Below are positions 8,796 through 17,795 of a stretch of DNA of 64,000 nt, piece after piece (the first letter of the stretch is position 1; every line of letters starts with the position of its first letter). A program made the translations under genes and the position numbers. A model generated the notes under the pieces. It saw only the letters and a list, made by a program, of their open reading frames with translations. It was not told the DNA's origin and did no database searches. Location of the stretch: contig NZ_AP024484.1 of the NCBI RefSeq assembly GCF_017347605.1, positions 2,013,501 to 2,077,500 of the forward strand. Direction: 5' to 3'. Source of the stretch: Prevotella herbatica. Lineage in GTDB: Bacteria > Bacteroidota > Bacteroidia > Bacteroidales > Bacteroidaceae.

Positions 8796-11700
8796 CTAAT
8801 TATTGTCAATCACAATCAGTTTATGCGACTTGCTTACTTTTGAACTTCCTTCAGATGAAATCTTAACACGGTATAGATAAACACCAGTGTGGAGCCTGTT
8901 TCCTCCGTCTGTACATAAGTCCCAAGTCACAGTGTAGACGCTGGAAGTTGGTATGGCTGTTTCTGAATGTTTCCACAGTATTCTGCCACTCATGTCGAAA
9001 ACTTCTATCTGGACGTCCATGTCAGAACCAGTACGATCGTGGTTGACAATAAACGTGGTAGTTGTAGTTGCTGGATTATTTGACAAAGAAACCCCGAAAA
9101 GATTTGGCTCAAGTCTGTTAACTACATTGAAGTCTAGTTGGGCAGTTGATGAATTATTGAGGATGTCCCAAGATCTGAACTGTAGTTTGTGTCTGCCCTC
9201 TGTGAGTTCTGGAATGTTATAGTATGTTGTTCCACTCTTGTATGTTCCGAAATCATAACTGAAATTATCGTTCAGATTATAGGTCATTGTGGCTTTACCA
9301 TCTATGATAAGTTCCAAGTTGTGACCAATTCCACTTCCAGTGACGTTTATTCCGTTCTCGTCTTTAATTTGAGCCACGAAATATGGGGTGGTGTTCACGT
9401 TTCCACCGTTTTCAAACGAAGGAGAATTAAGATAGCAATATATTGCGGGACCTATTGAATCGTTTGCGTCTACATCAGATCCACCTACCTTGAAGTGATC
9501 AGAATGTCCGTTTGCAGTTATTGACCTATCGTTGTTTACGGCATATAGGTTTATAAGTCCAGTACCATCGCTATAATTTATGTCTTTGGGTACAGCGAAA
9601 GAAAAAGCAAACTTGCCTGCTCTTACACTGTCTGAACCATTATACAATAATTTTGTGCGGTCGTAATATTCAAATGCACTGTCTGCTTCGGTAGGATCAT
9701 TTAGTCGGCATGTTATTAGTTCTTTTGAGTCTCTTACTGTAGCCGTGATAATTCCGGTTAGGGATGTTGTATTTTCTACGTGTCCCGATATTTTGGCAAT
9801 GCTGCCACCTTTGAATATAGGTAATGTTGAAGACAATGTAGAAATCCCGTTGATCGAGTCGACTACAATATTTTGTCTTGGTTTGATGAGTGATATTGCT
9901 GGGTCTCCAAGCAATGAATATTGTAGTTTGTTGGTTGTAAGATCTTTGCCGGTAATTATCATTTCTGTCTTTGCCAACCTTTGTGCGTCACCTATTGTAT
10001 TCGCTTTTCCGCCTGTGTAATCAAGCACATAATTCAGATACGCCATGTTTAGCACCTTATTGTATTGGGCATAAACAGTTCGTGTTGTTCCGAAGAAAGC
10101 CACTGCGCCACCGTTCTCGTTCAGTACGGCTGCCTCTCCAATTGTTGCTGTAGTTCCGTCAAAAGGCATGATATCGCATGAGGCTGTGATCCACAAGGGT
10201 AAAGCCTTATTCTTGAATGTGGCAAAGTCGTTAAGTCCAAGCACTGCCTCGTGTGAAATCATTATTTCAGAGCCATGTCCAGCGTAGTCCATTATAAGGG
10301 CTCCAGTGGCTTGTTGCTGTTTAATGATTTTCGTAACATCAGGGTAAGTGTTTCCTGTAGTAGAGGTCTCTCTCTTATAAGCGTCCCAAATCACTTTTTT
10401 TATTAGATAGTTTGGATACTTCTCTGCCATCATGTCGGCTGCAGTGTTGGCATCGTCCATGTGTAGGTTCTGGTTGCCGTCATCACCCATAAACATCATT
10501 GTGTTTTGCCAAGCTCCTGCATTTTCATTGGTTACGTAGTTAATGGTCTTGTCAACCATAATCTTTGCCTCGGCAGCCGATGTTACAGGAAATCTTCCAA
10601 CCGAAATGTCTGGAGTGTCTTTTCTTTGTGGGTCGCCTCCTTCACCGTCATCAAGAAGTGCGTAGAAACCATCATCAACGTAGCATGTGATTGAATTGAA
10701 AGAATTTTCGCTTTCGTAGCATAATAGATAATCATCCTTGTCGTATGTCTTTGTGTCTGCAGTGAGCATTCTGTTGTCCCATACACCGTCGCCAAACAAG
10801 AGCAGATATTTTGGCGCTTCTGCTGTTGTAGTAGCTCGGTCGTAGAGCATCTTAAGATATTTTCGATAGGCGTTAGCATCAGGTGTTCCGCTTGAAAACT
10901 CATTATACAGTTCGTCAGCCTTCACGATGTTAACGCTTAATGAGTCATGAGTCTCATGAAACTTTTTTAGTCTTTCTGCTTGCTCAAGTAATTTTCCCGA
11001 TGTGGAAATTATTATTACCATGTCAGCTTGTTTGTCAGCATGGTGGTTTTGATTTGAAATGTTGCTTACGTATTCAGGAATAGGAAATGTACCTTTCGAA
11101 ATATCAGGAGCTGCAATAGGAGTATCCCATGCCATAGATACATAATCCATACGGATAGGACCGCCAGATAATGCCTTTATAGAAACGTTTTCCTCGTTCT
11201 TTAAATTATTTATATAATACGTATTGCCTGCCTCGTTACCGTTGTCATAACTTCCCAACGAAATATCCAGTGTGCCAAGTATCGAGTCGTTAAGCATTAC
11301 CTGCACCATCGAGTTATTGCCTGCGCTAACGTTTACCGATAGCTTTCCGCTTTTGGCATTGGCTGTATTATTGAGAATTATATTCTTACTGTTTCCAATT
11401 GTAATCTCTTCCTTGTCAAATAGGTTTCGCCCTCCATGATACCATGAATATCCGTCTACCTCATAAAAAGAATGATAGTCATCTGCTGAAGGGTAGAATG
11501 AATTTATGAAGGTTGCTGAATCAACAGTCTGCGGTTCTATGTCGTTTTGTGTGATGAAATAATATCCGTAATCAGAATAAGGATTACGGGTACGTCTGCT
11601 TGCATCGTTGCTACTCCATGAAATAGAACCTCGACCATAAAATAATCTCTTTCCGTTAACATTGCATAATGCCACTTCTTTCAAATCATCATTGGTAATA

Positions 11701-12341
11701 AGTTCATCCTCATTGAGCACTTCGTTTTGAAGATTTCCACCATAACCATAAACGTGGACCTTTGAAATGTCAGAGAATCCTGCCTTTCTTATAAGCGCAT
11801 CTGTAAGTTCAAACACACCTGATGATGCAATCTTTATCTTTGCCCAGCGCCCTGATGAAAGCACTGAAGATGGTGCGTATCTTGATGATAAAACAGTTGA
11901 TCTTGAAATTGCTGCCGATGATTTGGCTCTAGTTTTGCTGATTGCTGATGACTCAACTTTTAGCATGTAGCTTGCCAATATGCGGTAATGCCCATCACGA
12001 AAAACGATGGGGCAGAATGATACCACAAGGCATGGCTGTTTGCTATTTACAGCAATAAACTGATTTATTACAGGCAATTCAGATAAAGTGGCACCGGATA
12101 TCTTGTTGTATTGATCAATGTTAGCTTGTGGCAACTCAATAAAGTCGGGATAGAGAATGCTTACTTTATATATAGAGTCTTGATAATCAAGTCCAAGTGG
12201 AAGTGAATACGTGACATTAGGCAGTGCAGAATCGATCTTTACCTGATCGTAAGTCAGATTAAAGAATCTCTGTGAGGCTGATAGCGTGAAGCAAACAGCC
12301 AACATCACTGTTGCCAATATATATTTAGCGAAACATCTCAA
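8796..12341 (-). CDS. porU: Type IX secretion system sortase PorU (C25 gingipain-like)
   Basis: The 1181-residue secreted protein has a signal peptide (~1-23), a long N-terminal beta region, a C25-type peptidase domain (~430-790) and a C-terminal domain resembling a type IX sorting domain (from about VQIEVFDMSGRILW to the end). The catalytic dyad is visible: His689 in YAGHGSE and Cys722 in TASCDIMPFDG. PorU removes the C-terminal signal from T9SS cargo and attaches the proteins to A-LPS. It follows the FAH-family gene by 36 bp and precedes porV by 32 bp, so all are probably one transcript. No other T9SS core gene (porK/L/M/N, sov) is in the window. Confidence 0.93.
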   Translation of the reverse strand: MRCFAKYILATVMLAVCFTLSASQRFFNLTYDQVKIDSALPNVTYSLPLGLDYQDSIYKVSILYPDFIELPQANIDQYNKISGATLSELPVINQFIAVNSKQPCLVVSFCPIVFRDGHYRILASYMLKVESSAISKTRAKSSAAISRSTVLSSRYAPSSVLSSGRWAKIKIASSGVFELTDALIRKAGFSDISKVHVYGYGGNLQNEVLNEDELITNDDLKEVALCNVNGKRLFYGRGSISWSSNDASRRTRNPYSDYGYYFITQNDIEPQTVDSATFINSFYPSADDYHSFYEVDGYSWYHGGRNLFDKEEITIGNSKNIILNNTANAKSGKLSVNVSAGNNSMVQVMLNDSILGTLDISLGSYDNGNEAGNTYYINNLKNEENVSIKALSGGPIRMDYVSMAWDTPIAAPDISKGTFPIPEYVSNISNQNHHADKQADMVIIISTSGKLLEQAERLKKFHETHDSLSVNIVKADELYNEFSSGTPDANAYRKYLKMLYDRATTTAEAPKYLLLFGDGVWDNRMLTADTKTYDKDDYLLCYESENSFNSITCYVDDGFYALLDDGEGGDPQRKDTPDISVGRFPVTSAAEAKIMVDKTINYVTNENAGAWQNTMMFMGDDGNQNLHMDDANTAADMMAEKYPNYLIKKVIWDAYKRETSTTGNTYPDVTKIIKQQQATGALIMDYAGHGSEIMISHEAVLGLNDFATFKNKALPLWITASCDIMPFDGTTATIGEAAVLNENGGAVAFFGTTRTVYAQYNKVLNMAYLNYVLDYTGGKANTIGDAQRLAKTEMIITGKDLTTNKLQYSLLGDPAISLIKPRQNIVVDSINGISTLSSTLPIFKGGSIAKISGHVENTTSLTGIITATVRDSKELITCRLNDPTEADSAFEYYDRTKLLYNGSDSVRAGKFAFSFAVPKDINYSDGTGLINLYAVNNDRSITANGHSDHFKVGGSDVDANDSIGPAIYCYLNSPSFENGGNVNTTPYFVAQIKDENGINVTGSGIGHNLELIIDGKATMTYNLNDNFSYDFGTYKSGTTYYNIPELTEGRHKLQFRSWDILNNSSTAQLDFNVVNRLEPNLFGVSLSNNPATTTTTFIVNHDRTGSDMDVQIEVFDMSGRILWKHSETAIPTSSVYTVTWDLCTDGGNRLHTGVYLYRVKISSEGSSKVSKSHKLIVIDNN

Positions 12342-12377
12342 AAGAAAAGCATTATTTGAAAATATTTAGTCAGCGAC

Positions 12378-12995
12378 CTATTTGCAATTAAAATCCAAAA
12401 GTTTGTAGTCTTCTAGGTAACCCTCCAAGTGGTCGTCAATATGTACAGGACCGCAACCTGTAGGGCAACCGGTATAAAGTAGATCGCCTGTCTTTATTGT
12501 GAAATAGCGACTGATGTAAGAAATGATTTCATCAACTTTGTAAAGCATGTTACCAGCGAAACCTTCCTGCACAGTATTACCGTTGATGTCAAGATGAAAT
12601 TGCAAAGACTGAATATCTTTAAGTTTTTCTTTCTCCATCCAGTCTCCAATCGCAGCCGAACCGTCAAATCCCTTGCTTATTTCCCAAGGCTTTCCTGCAT
12701 CTTTCAACTTCTTTTGCAGTTCACGTGCAGTAAAGTCAATTCCAACAGTCACAGCATCGTAATATCGGTGGGCGAAACGCTCTGGAATAGTTTTTCCCAG
12801 TTTGCATATTCTCACCACTAATTCTGTTTCATATTCAATCCTTCCCATGTCATCGGGAATGAAAAAAGGTTTTCCGTCTTTCAGTAAAGCAGTGTCAGCC
12901 TTTGTGAAAATTACGGGTTCTTCTGGTTTATTTAACGTGCCGTGTAGTTCTTTATTGTGCTCGGCATAGTTCATTCCAATAGCAAAAATCTTCAT
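12378..12995 (-). CDS. Fumarylacetoacetate hydrolase (FAH) family protein
   Basis: I place the start at 12995 (MKIFAIGMNYAEHNKEL), the usual N-terminus of single-domain FAH proteins; the longer frame to 13136 adds an unlikely leader that runs through the promoter. The resulting 205 residues contain the fold's metal site region (EYETELVVRI), the HRYYDAVTVGIDFTARELQ segment and the TGDLLYTGCPTGCGPV motif. Members are hydratases, decarboxylases or acylpyruvate hydrolases; the substrate cannot be told from sequence. It is first in the operon with porU, porV and ispF, though a functional link to secretion is not evident. Confidence 0.88.
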   Translation of the reverse strand: MKIFAIGMNYAEHNKELHGTLNKPEEPVIFTKADTALLKDGKPFFIPDDMGRIEYETELVVRICKLGKTIPERFAHRYYDAVTVGIDFTARELQKKLKDAGKPWEISKGFDGSAAIGDWMEKEKLKDIQSLQFHLDINGNTVQEGFAGNMLYKVDEIISYISRYFTIKTGDLLYTGCPTGCGPVHIDDHLEGYLEDYKLLDFNCK

Positions 12996-13051
12996 ATTGT
13001 TTGTAGCTTTATAAAGGAAATCGGTAAATAAGTCTTTTCCTGTATTATTGA

Positions 13052-13082
13052 CAAAGGTAAATAAAGTTGCCGGAATCACAAA
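13052..13082 (-). promoter_or_regulatory. Promoter of the FAH-porU-porV-ispF operon
   Basis: Minus strand TTTG (13079-13082), 19 bp, then TACCTTTG (13052-13059): an excellent match to the Bacteroidetes -33/-7 consensus. It lies 57 bp upstream of the chosen FAH start and inside the longer reading frame, which supports the shorter start. Confidence 0.75.
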
Positions 13083-13125
13083 ATAAAAAAATGTTTTTTG
13101 CAAATTAAGCTTATGTTTACATAAT

Positions 13126-13160
13126 ACGAAATCCACCTCTTATGATACGAAAAACACACC
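13126..13160 (+). promoter_or_regulatory. Direct-repeat operator upstream of the GH43 gene
   Basis: Two copies of a 14-bp motif occur as direct repeats: ACGAAATCCACCTC at 13126 and ACGAAAAACACACC at 13147. The starts are 21 bp apart, two helical turns. The second copy starts 35 bp before the -7 box at 13182. The same arrangement precedes susC at 14481 and susC at 20207, so this is probably the binding site of the local HTCS regulator (inference). Confidence 0.65.
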
Positions 13161-13181
13161 GTTCTGTTGTTTGATTTTGTT

Positions 13182-13189
13182 TAATTTTG
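13182..13189 (+). promoter_or_regulatory. -7 box for the GH43 gene
   Basis: TAATTTTG matches TAnnTTTG and lies 20 bp before the ATG at 13210. No good -33 element is present, as expected for an activator-dependent promoter. Confidence 0.6.
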
Positions 13190-13209
13190 CAGTCGTTATA
13201 TTTTTAATT

Positions 13210-14346
13210 ATGAAAACAAAACTAATAATCAGTCTATTTTTGTTATTAGCGTTATCGCCGATGCAGATTGTCGGAAGGGGCGCATCTAAAAAGTTTTATC
13301 CTGGTGAAATTTGGAAGGACAACAATGGTGTCCACATCAATGCTCATGGTGGAGGTGTGATAAATTACAATAGTACATACTATTGGTTTGGTGAATACAA
13401 GTCTGATACAACCAGCTCGGCGATGGTTGGAGTAACTTGTTATTCTTCAAAAAACCTTGTTGATTGGACAAATCGTGGAGTGGCGCTTGCTGTATCTGAC
13501 GATGAAAGCAGTGACATTGCTAAAGGATGTATATTGGAACGCCCAAAGGTTGTTTACAACAAGAAGACAAAGAAGTTTGTTATGTGGTTTCATCTCGAGT
13601 TAAAGGGGAATGGGTATTCTGCTGCTCGCTATGGTGTGGCAGTAAGTAACAATGTTGCTGGACCTTATAAGTATATTCATTCGGGACGAGTAAATCCTAA
13701 TATCTATCCTATTAATATGATAGGTAAAGATACAGTTGATGTAAATTCTCATTACACCGACATGATGGCATTGAAGTGGTGGACTCCTGAATGGTATGAT
13801 GCTATAAAGAAGGGTTTGTTTGTAAAAAGAGACCTAGCAAGCGGACAAATGGCACGTGATCAGACTGTTTTTGTTGATGAAGATGGAAAGGCTTATCACA
13901 TCTATTCATCTGAAGATAATTTGACTTTGCAGATAGCAGAACTCACAGACGACTATACTGCTCATACTGGTAAATATGCTAGAATGGCTATTTCAGAAAT
14001 GAATGAGGCTCCAGCTGTATTCAAGAGAAACGGTGTGTATTGGATGATTACAAGCGGATGCACAGGATGGGCACCAAACAAAGCTAGATTGTTTACTGCA
14101 AATAACATTATGGGACCATGGAAGCAGTTGCCAAATCCATGTATCGGTAAGGGAGCGGACTTAACATTTGGCGGCCAGAGCACCTATGTATTGAATGTGA
14201 ATGGGGAATTCATCTTTATGGCTGACGTCTGGAGACCTGAGCATCCAAGTGATGCGAGGTATATTTGGTTGCCAATAGAGTTCAAAAATGACAAACCCAT
14301 AATTGAGTGGCGCGATAGTTGGAGTTTGTCTGATTTTAATAAATAA
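13210..14346 (+). CDS. GH43-type enzyme, exo-beta-1,3-galactanase-like (subfamily 24/34 type)
   Basis: I choose the start at 13210 (MKTKLIISLFLLLALSP), which gives a signal peptide and lies just after the promoter; the frame runs 13 codons further upstream through the -7 box. The 378-residue protein has the five-bladed propeller pattern. The canonical GH43 base Asp is absent (NAHGGGVINYNSTYYWFGE). Instead it has ERPKV (E110), NEAPAVFK (E266) and FGGQSTYVL (Q323), the Glu/Glu/Gln set known from exo-beta-1,3-galactanases of GH43_24. It is therefore probably a periplasmic galactanase or beta-galactosidase of this branch. The last eight codons and stop recur at 19919 as part of a 64-bp repeat. 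Confidence 0.8.
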   Translation: MKTKLIISLFLLLALSPMQIVGRGASKKFYPGEIWKDNNGVHINAHGGGVINYNSTYYWFGEYKSDTTSSAMVGVTCYSSKNLVDWTNRGVALAVSDDESSDIAKGCILERPKVVYNKKTKKFVMWFHLELKGNGYSAARYGVAVSNNVAGPYKYIHSGRVNPNIYPINMIGKDTVDVNSHYTDMMALKWWTPEWYDAIKKGLFVKRDLASGQMARDQTVFVDEDGKAYHIYSSEDNLTLQIAELTDDYTAHTGKYARMAISEMNEAPAVFKRNGVYWMITSGCTGWAPNKARLFTANNIMGPWKQLPNPCIGKGADLTFGGQSTYVLNVNGEFIFMADVWRPEHPSDARYIWLPIEFKNDKPIIEWRDSWSLSDFNK

Positions 14347-14383
14347 TAACGAATTACGAAAAACACCCCTGCTTTTACGAAAA
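14320..14383 (+). repeat. 64-bp direct repeat, copy 1
   Basis: It covers the last eight GH43 codons (WSLSDFNK), the stop codon and the first operator half-site with part of the second. Copy 2 at 19919-19982 differs at one base (14328 g versus 19927 a), a silent TTG/TTA change in the copied coding part. The two copies bracket susC/susD pair 1. Confidence 0.9.
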
Positions 14384-14390
14384 ACACACC
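14356..14390 (+). promoter_or_regulatory. Direct-repeat operator upstream of susC pair 1
   Basis: ACGAAAAACACCCC at 14356 and ACGAAAAACACACC at 14377 are direct repeats 21 bp apart. The second starts 36 bp before the -7 box. It matches the operators at 13126 and 19955. Confidence 0.7.
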
Positions 14391-14412
14391 TTATGTATTA
14401 AAGTCTGTTTGG

Positions 14413-14420
14413 TATATTTG
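14413..14420 (+). promoter_or_regulatory. -7 box for susC/susD pair 1
   Basis: TATATTTG matches TAnnTTTG, 60 bp upstream of the ATG at 14481. Confidence 0.6.
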
Positions 14421-14480
14421 CAGAACGAAAACATTTTATAACAATAATCTATCTAATAATTAAAACTTAAATGTACGTTT

Positions 14481-17400
14481 ATGAGTAATAGTCTAAAGCA
14501 TTTCTCCGGAAAACATTTGTTGTTTTCTACGGTTTTAGTTTCAGCCTTTACTGTCGGCTTTCCACTCGTTTCAAGAGCTGGTGTAGACGCAGTCAATACT
14601 GTTCAACAGTCCGACGTCGTTAAAGGACATGTTCTTGACGCCAAGGGCGAGCCTGTTATCGGTGCCACAGTGAAAGTTAAAGGCGCCAAGTCTGGAGTCA
14701 TTACTGATGTTGATGGTAATTTCGTCTTGACAGGAGTAAGTGGTGGCGAACTTGAAATCTCTTATATTGGTTATGTGACACAAATTGTCAGTTCCAAGAA
14801 AGGTACCCCTTTGAAAGTAGTCTTAAAAGAAGATTCTAAAGTTCTTGATGAAGTTGTTGTCGTTGGATTTGGTACACAGAAAAAGTTAAATCTGACAGGT
14901 GCTGTAAGTGTTGTCACTGGTGATGAAATTGCTGCACGCCCTGTACAAAATGCAACGCAGGCACTTCAGGGCCTTATCCCTGGTTTGCAAATCTCTTCTA
15001 GTAGTGGTACATTGGATGCTACTCCTAATATTAATATTCGTGGAACAGGAACTATAGGTGAAGGTTCTAGTGGTTCTCCATTAATATTGATTGATGGTAT
15101 GGAAGGTGATTTAAATACTCTAAATCCTCAGGATATAGAAAGTATTTCTGTACTTAAAGATGCTGCTGCTTCATCTATATATGGTTCTCGTGCTCCTTTT
15201 GGTGTAATACTCGTTACTACCAAAAAAGGTGGTGCTGGAAAAGTAGTCGTAAACTATAATAATAGTTTTAGATGGAGCTCTTTGATTCATGGAAAACACA
15301 TGATGAATTCTGTTGATTTCGCAGCATGGATGAACGATGCCGATTATAATAGTGGTAATGGTGTCTTTTTCGATAACGACAGAATGAAACAGATCGTTGC
15401 GTATCACAATGCAACACCAAATGGTCTTGGACAGCGTATAACAGCTGATGGCCAGAAATTATATGCAATCGGTACTAGTAATGGTACTTCATGGCAGGAT
15501 GGATATGGTTATGGAATTGATGATGTTGATTGGTATGATGTTGTTTATAAAAATACAGCATTCTCACAGGAACATAATGCAAGCGTAAATGGTGGTAATC
15601 AGAGCTTTAATTATTATGCTTCTTTAAACTATTTGGATAATGGTGGTTTTATGAAGATGAGCGAAGATACTTACAAACGTTACAACGGAACAGCTAAAAT
15701 TAATGCAGAATTGGCAAAATGGATTACAATGAGTTATTCAATGCGCTTTACTCGTACAGACTATCAACGTCCTTCTGCATTAACAAATGGTTTGTATAGT
15801 GACATGGCACGACAGGGATGGCCAGTATTACCATTATATGATCGTAATGGATATTATTATTCTTCACCATCTCCAGCTTTAGCCTTGGCAACTGGTGGAC
15901 ATGATAATACTCAAGAGGATACTCAATATCATCAGTTAGGCTTTAAGCTTGAGCCAATTAAAAACTGGGTTACACATATTGATTTTAATTACAGAATAAT
16001 GAATGCCGATCGTCATTGGGATTCTCAGCAAACATATAATCACGATGTATCTGGTCAACCTGTAATCTATAATACAAGCTCAAATGTGCATGAAGATCTT
16101 AAAAAGGAAAACTATCTTAACTTTCAGGCTTATACTGAATATTCAATGAGCATAGCCGAAAAGCATAATCTACATATCTTGGGTGGTTTCCAGACAGAAC
16201 AGCTTAAACAAACTGTTTTCGGATTGCAGCGTGATGGTATTTTGGATCCTAGCAAACCAGAAGTTGACTTGACATCAGGACTTAGCTATACTGGTACTCC
16301 TGTAACTCCAAGTGTTAATGGTGCTCGTAACCAATGGCAGACAGCTGGATTCTTCGGACGCTTTAACTACAACTATGATGAGCGTTATCTTTTAGAGGCA
16401 AACCTTAGATATGATGGAACATCCCGTTTCCGTACTGATAATATGTGGAAATTATTCCCTTCTGTATCTATGGGTTGGAATATTGCCAGAGAAAAATTCT
16501 TTGAGTCACTATCAAAGAATATTAATACTTTGAAATTAAGAGCTTCTTATGGTTCTTTGGGTAACCAGAATACTGATAATTGGTATCAAACATACCAGAC
16601 GATAACATATTCTCCTTTTGCAGGAACTTACTTACAGAATGGTACAAACACAAATATAACAGGTGCACCTGGTCTTGTTTCTACTTCTTTAGGTTGGGAA
16701 ACTGTTGAAAGTTATAATGTTGGTCTTGATTTTGGAGCTTTTAATAATAGATTAACGGGTAGCTTTGACTACTATGTTCGCAATACAAAGAATATGATTG
16801 GTAGTGCTCCTGAATTACCTTCTATTCTTGGTACAAGCGTGCCAAAAACTAATAATACCGACTTACGTACAAACGGTTGGGAATTGCAGGTTAGTTGGCG
16901 TGACGTTTTGCAAAATGGTTTAGCTTATGGTATTACGGTTAACTTGTCTGATGCAAGGACAAAGATTACTCGTTATCCTAATAACCCTACAAATTCTATT
17001 GATACTTATATTGCTGGTCGTTACAAGAACGAGATATGGGGTTATGAGACACAAGGTATTGCGAAGAGCCAGAGTGAGATGGATGCTCATTTAGCTGTAG
17101 CTGACCAAAGCTCACTTGGTAATAATTGGGGTGCAGGTGATATTATGTACCAGGATTTAAATGGTGATAAGAAGATCACATCTGGTGCACGTACACTTAC
17201 CGATCATGGAGATTTAAAAGTTATCGGAAATAGTACACCTCGTTATTTGGTAGGCTTGAATTTGAATGCAAGTTGGAAAGGCTTCGATATAAGTGCATTC
17301 TTCCAGGGAGTGTTGAAACGTGATTCTTGGGTAGGTGATTCTTGGAACGGTCTTGAATATATGTTTGGAGCTACGGGCAGTGGACGCTGGTGGTGCTCTG

Positions 17401-17783
17401 GCATAACTGGAGTATCAGATTATTATCGTGATGCAAGTTCATGGTCTGTTGCAAATGGATATCAAAGCGCAAATACAGATGCATTCCTTCCTAGACCAAC
17501 TTGGAGTGACAAGAATGTTCAGTGTCAAAGTCGTTATTTAGTGAATGCAGCATACATGCGTTTAAAGAATTTGCAAATTGGTTACTCTTTACCAAAGTCA
17601 ATAGTTTCAAATTGGGGAATAACAAATTTGCGTGTATTCTTCTCTGCTGAGAATCTGTTTACTATAACTAGTGTCCCTGATCAATATGATCCTGAGACAA
17701 TTGGTTATGACAATAAAGGTAATAAGAATAATGGATACCCATTATCAAAGACTGTAGCTTTTGGACTTAATGTAACATTCTAA
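14481..17783 (+). CDS. SusC/RagA-type TonB-dependent outer-membrane transporter, pair 1
   Basis: The 1100-residue protein has an N-terminal signal region, a carboxypeptidase-regulatory-like domain (~46-118; VVKGHVLDAKGEPVIGATV), the DEVVVVGFGTQKK stretch and TonB plug (~120-235, ending VILVTTKKG), then a 22-strand-type barrel that ends in an aromatic residue (LNVTF). SusC proteins import oligosaccharides, driven by TonB, with the SusD partner acting as a lid. The partner starts 12 bp downstream. Its own operator and promoter and the following terminator make this pair a separate transcription unit from pairs 2 and 3. Confidence 0.96.
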   Translation: MSNSLKHFSGKHLLFSTVLVSAFTVGFPLVSRAGVDAVNTVQQSDVVKGHVLDAKGEPVIGATVKVKGAKSGVITDVDGNFVLTGVSGGELEISYIGYVTQIVSSKKGTPLKVVLKEDSKVLDEVVVVGFGTQKKLNLTGAVSVVTGDEIAARPVQNATQALQGLIPGLQISSSSGTLDATPNINIRGTGTIGEGSSGSPLILIDGMEGDLNTLNPQDIESISVLKDAAASSIYGSRAPFGVILVTTKKGGAGKVVVNYNNSFRWSSLIHGKHMMNSVDFAAWMNDADYNSGNGVFFDNDRMKQIVAYHNATPNGLGQRITADGQKLYAIGTSNGTSWQDGYGYGIDDVDWYDVVYKNTAFSQEHNASVNGGNQSFNYYASLNYLDNGGFMKMSEDTYKRYNGTAKINAELAKWITMSYSMRFTRTDYQRPSALTNGLYSDMARQGWPVLPLYDRNGYYYSSPSPALALATGGHDNTQEDTQYHQLGFKLEPIKNWVTHIDFNYRIMNADRHWDSQQTYNHDVSGQPVIYNTSSNVHEDLKKENYLNFQAYTEYSMSIAEKHNLHILGGFQTEQLKQTVFGLQRDGILDPSKPEVDLTSGLSYTGTPVTPSVNGARNQWQTAGFFGRFNYNYDERYLLEANLRYDGTSRFRTDNMWKLFPSVSMGWNIAREKFFESLSKNINTLKLRASYGSLGNQNTDNWYQTYQTITYSPFAGTYLQNGTNTNITGAPGLVSTSLGWETVESYNVGLDFGAFNNRLTGSFDYYVRNTKNMIGSAPELPSILGTSVPKTNNTDLRTNGWELQVSWRDVLQNGLAYGITVNLSDARTKITRYPNNPTNSIDTYIAGRYKNEIWGYETQGIAKSQSEMDAHLAVADQSSLGNNWGAGDIMYQDLNGDKKITSGARTLTDHGDLKVIGNSTPRYLVGLNLNASWKGFDISAFFQGVLKRDSWVGDSWNGLEYMFGATGSGRWWCSGITGVSDYYRDASSWSVANGYQSANTDAFLPRPTWSDKNVQCQSRYLVNAAYMRLKNLQIGYSLPKSIVSNWGITNLRVFFSAENLFTITSVPDQYDPETIGYDNKGNKNNGYPLSKTVAFGLNVTF

Positions 17784-17795
17784 AACGATAAAGAT

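Noticed and set aside
9745..10153. Plus-strand frames within porU
   Set aside because: They are antisense to the conserved C25 peptidase domain, including its catalytic His and Cys region.
12996..13136. N-terminal extension of the FAH-family protein
   Set aside because: The extension spans the consensus promoter at 13052-13082 and the family normally starts at the internal Met.
13171..13209. Upstream start of the GH43 gene giving 13 extra residues
   Set aside because: It would place the start codon before the -7 box and spoil the signal peptide.
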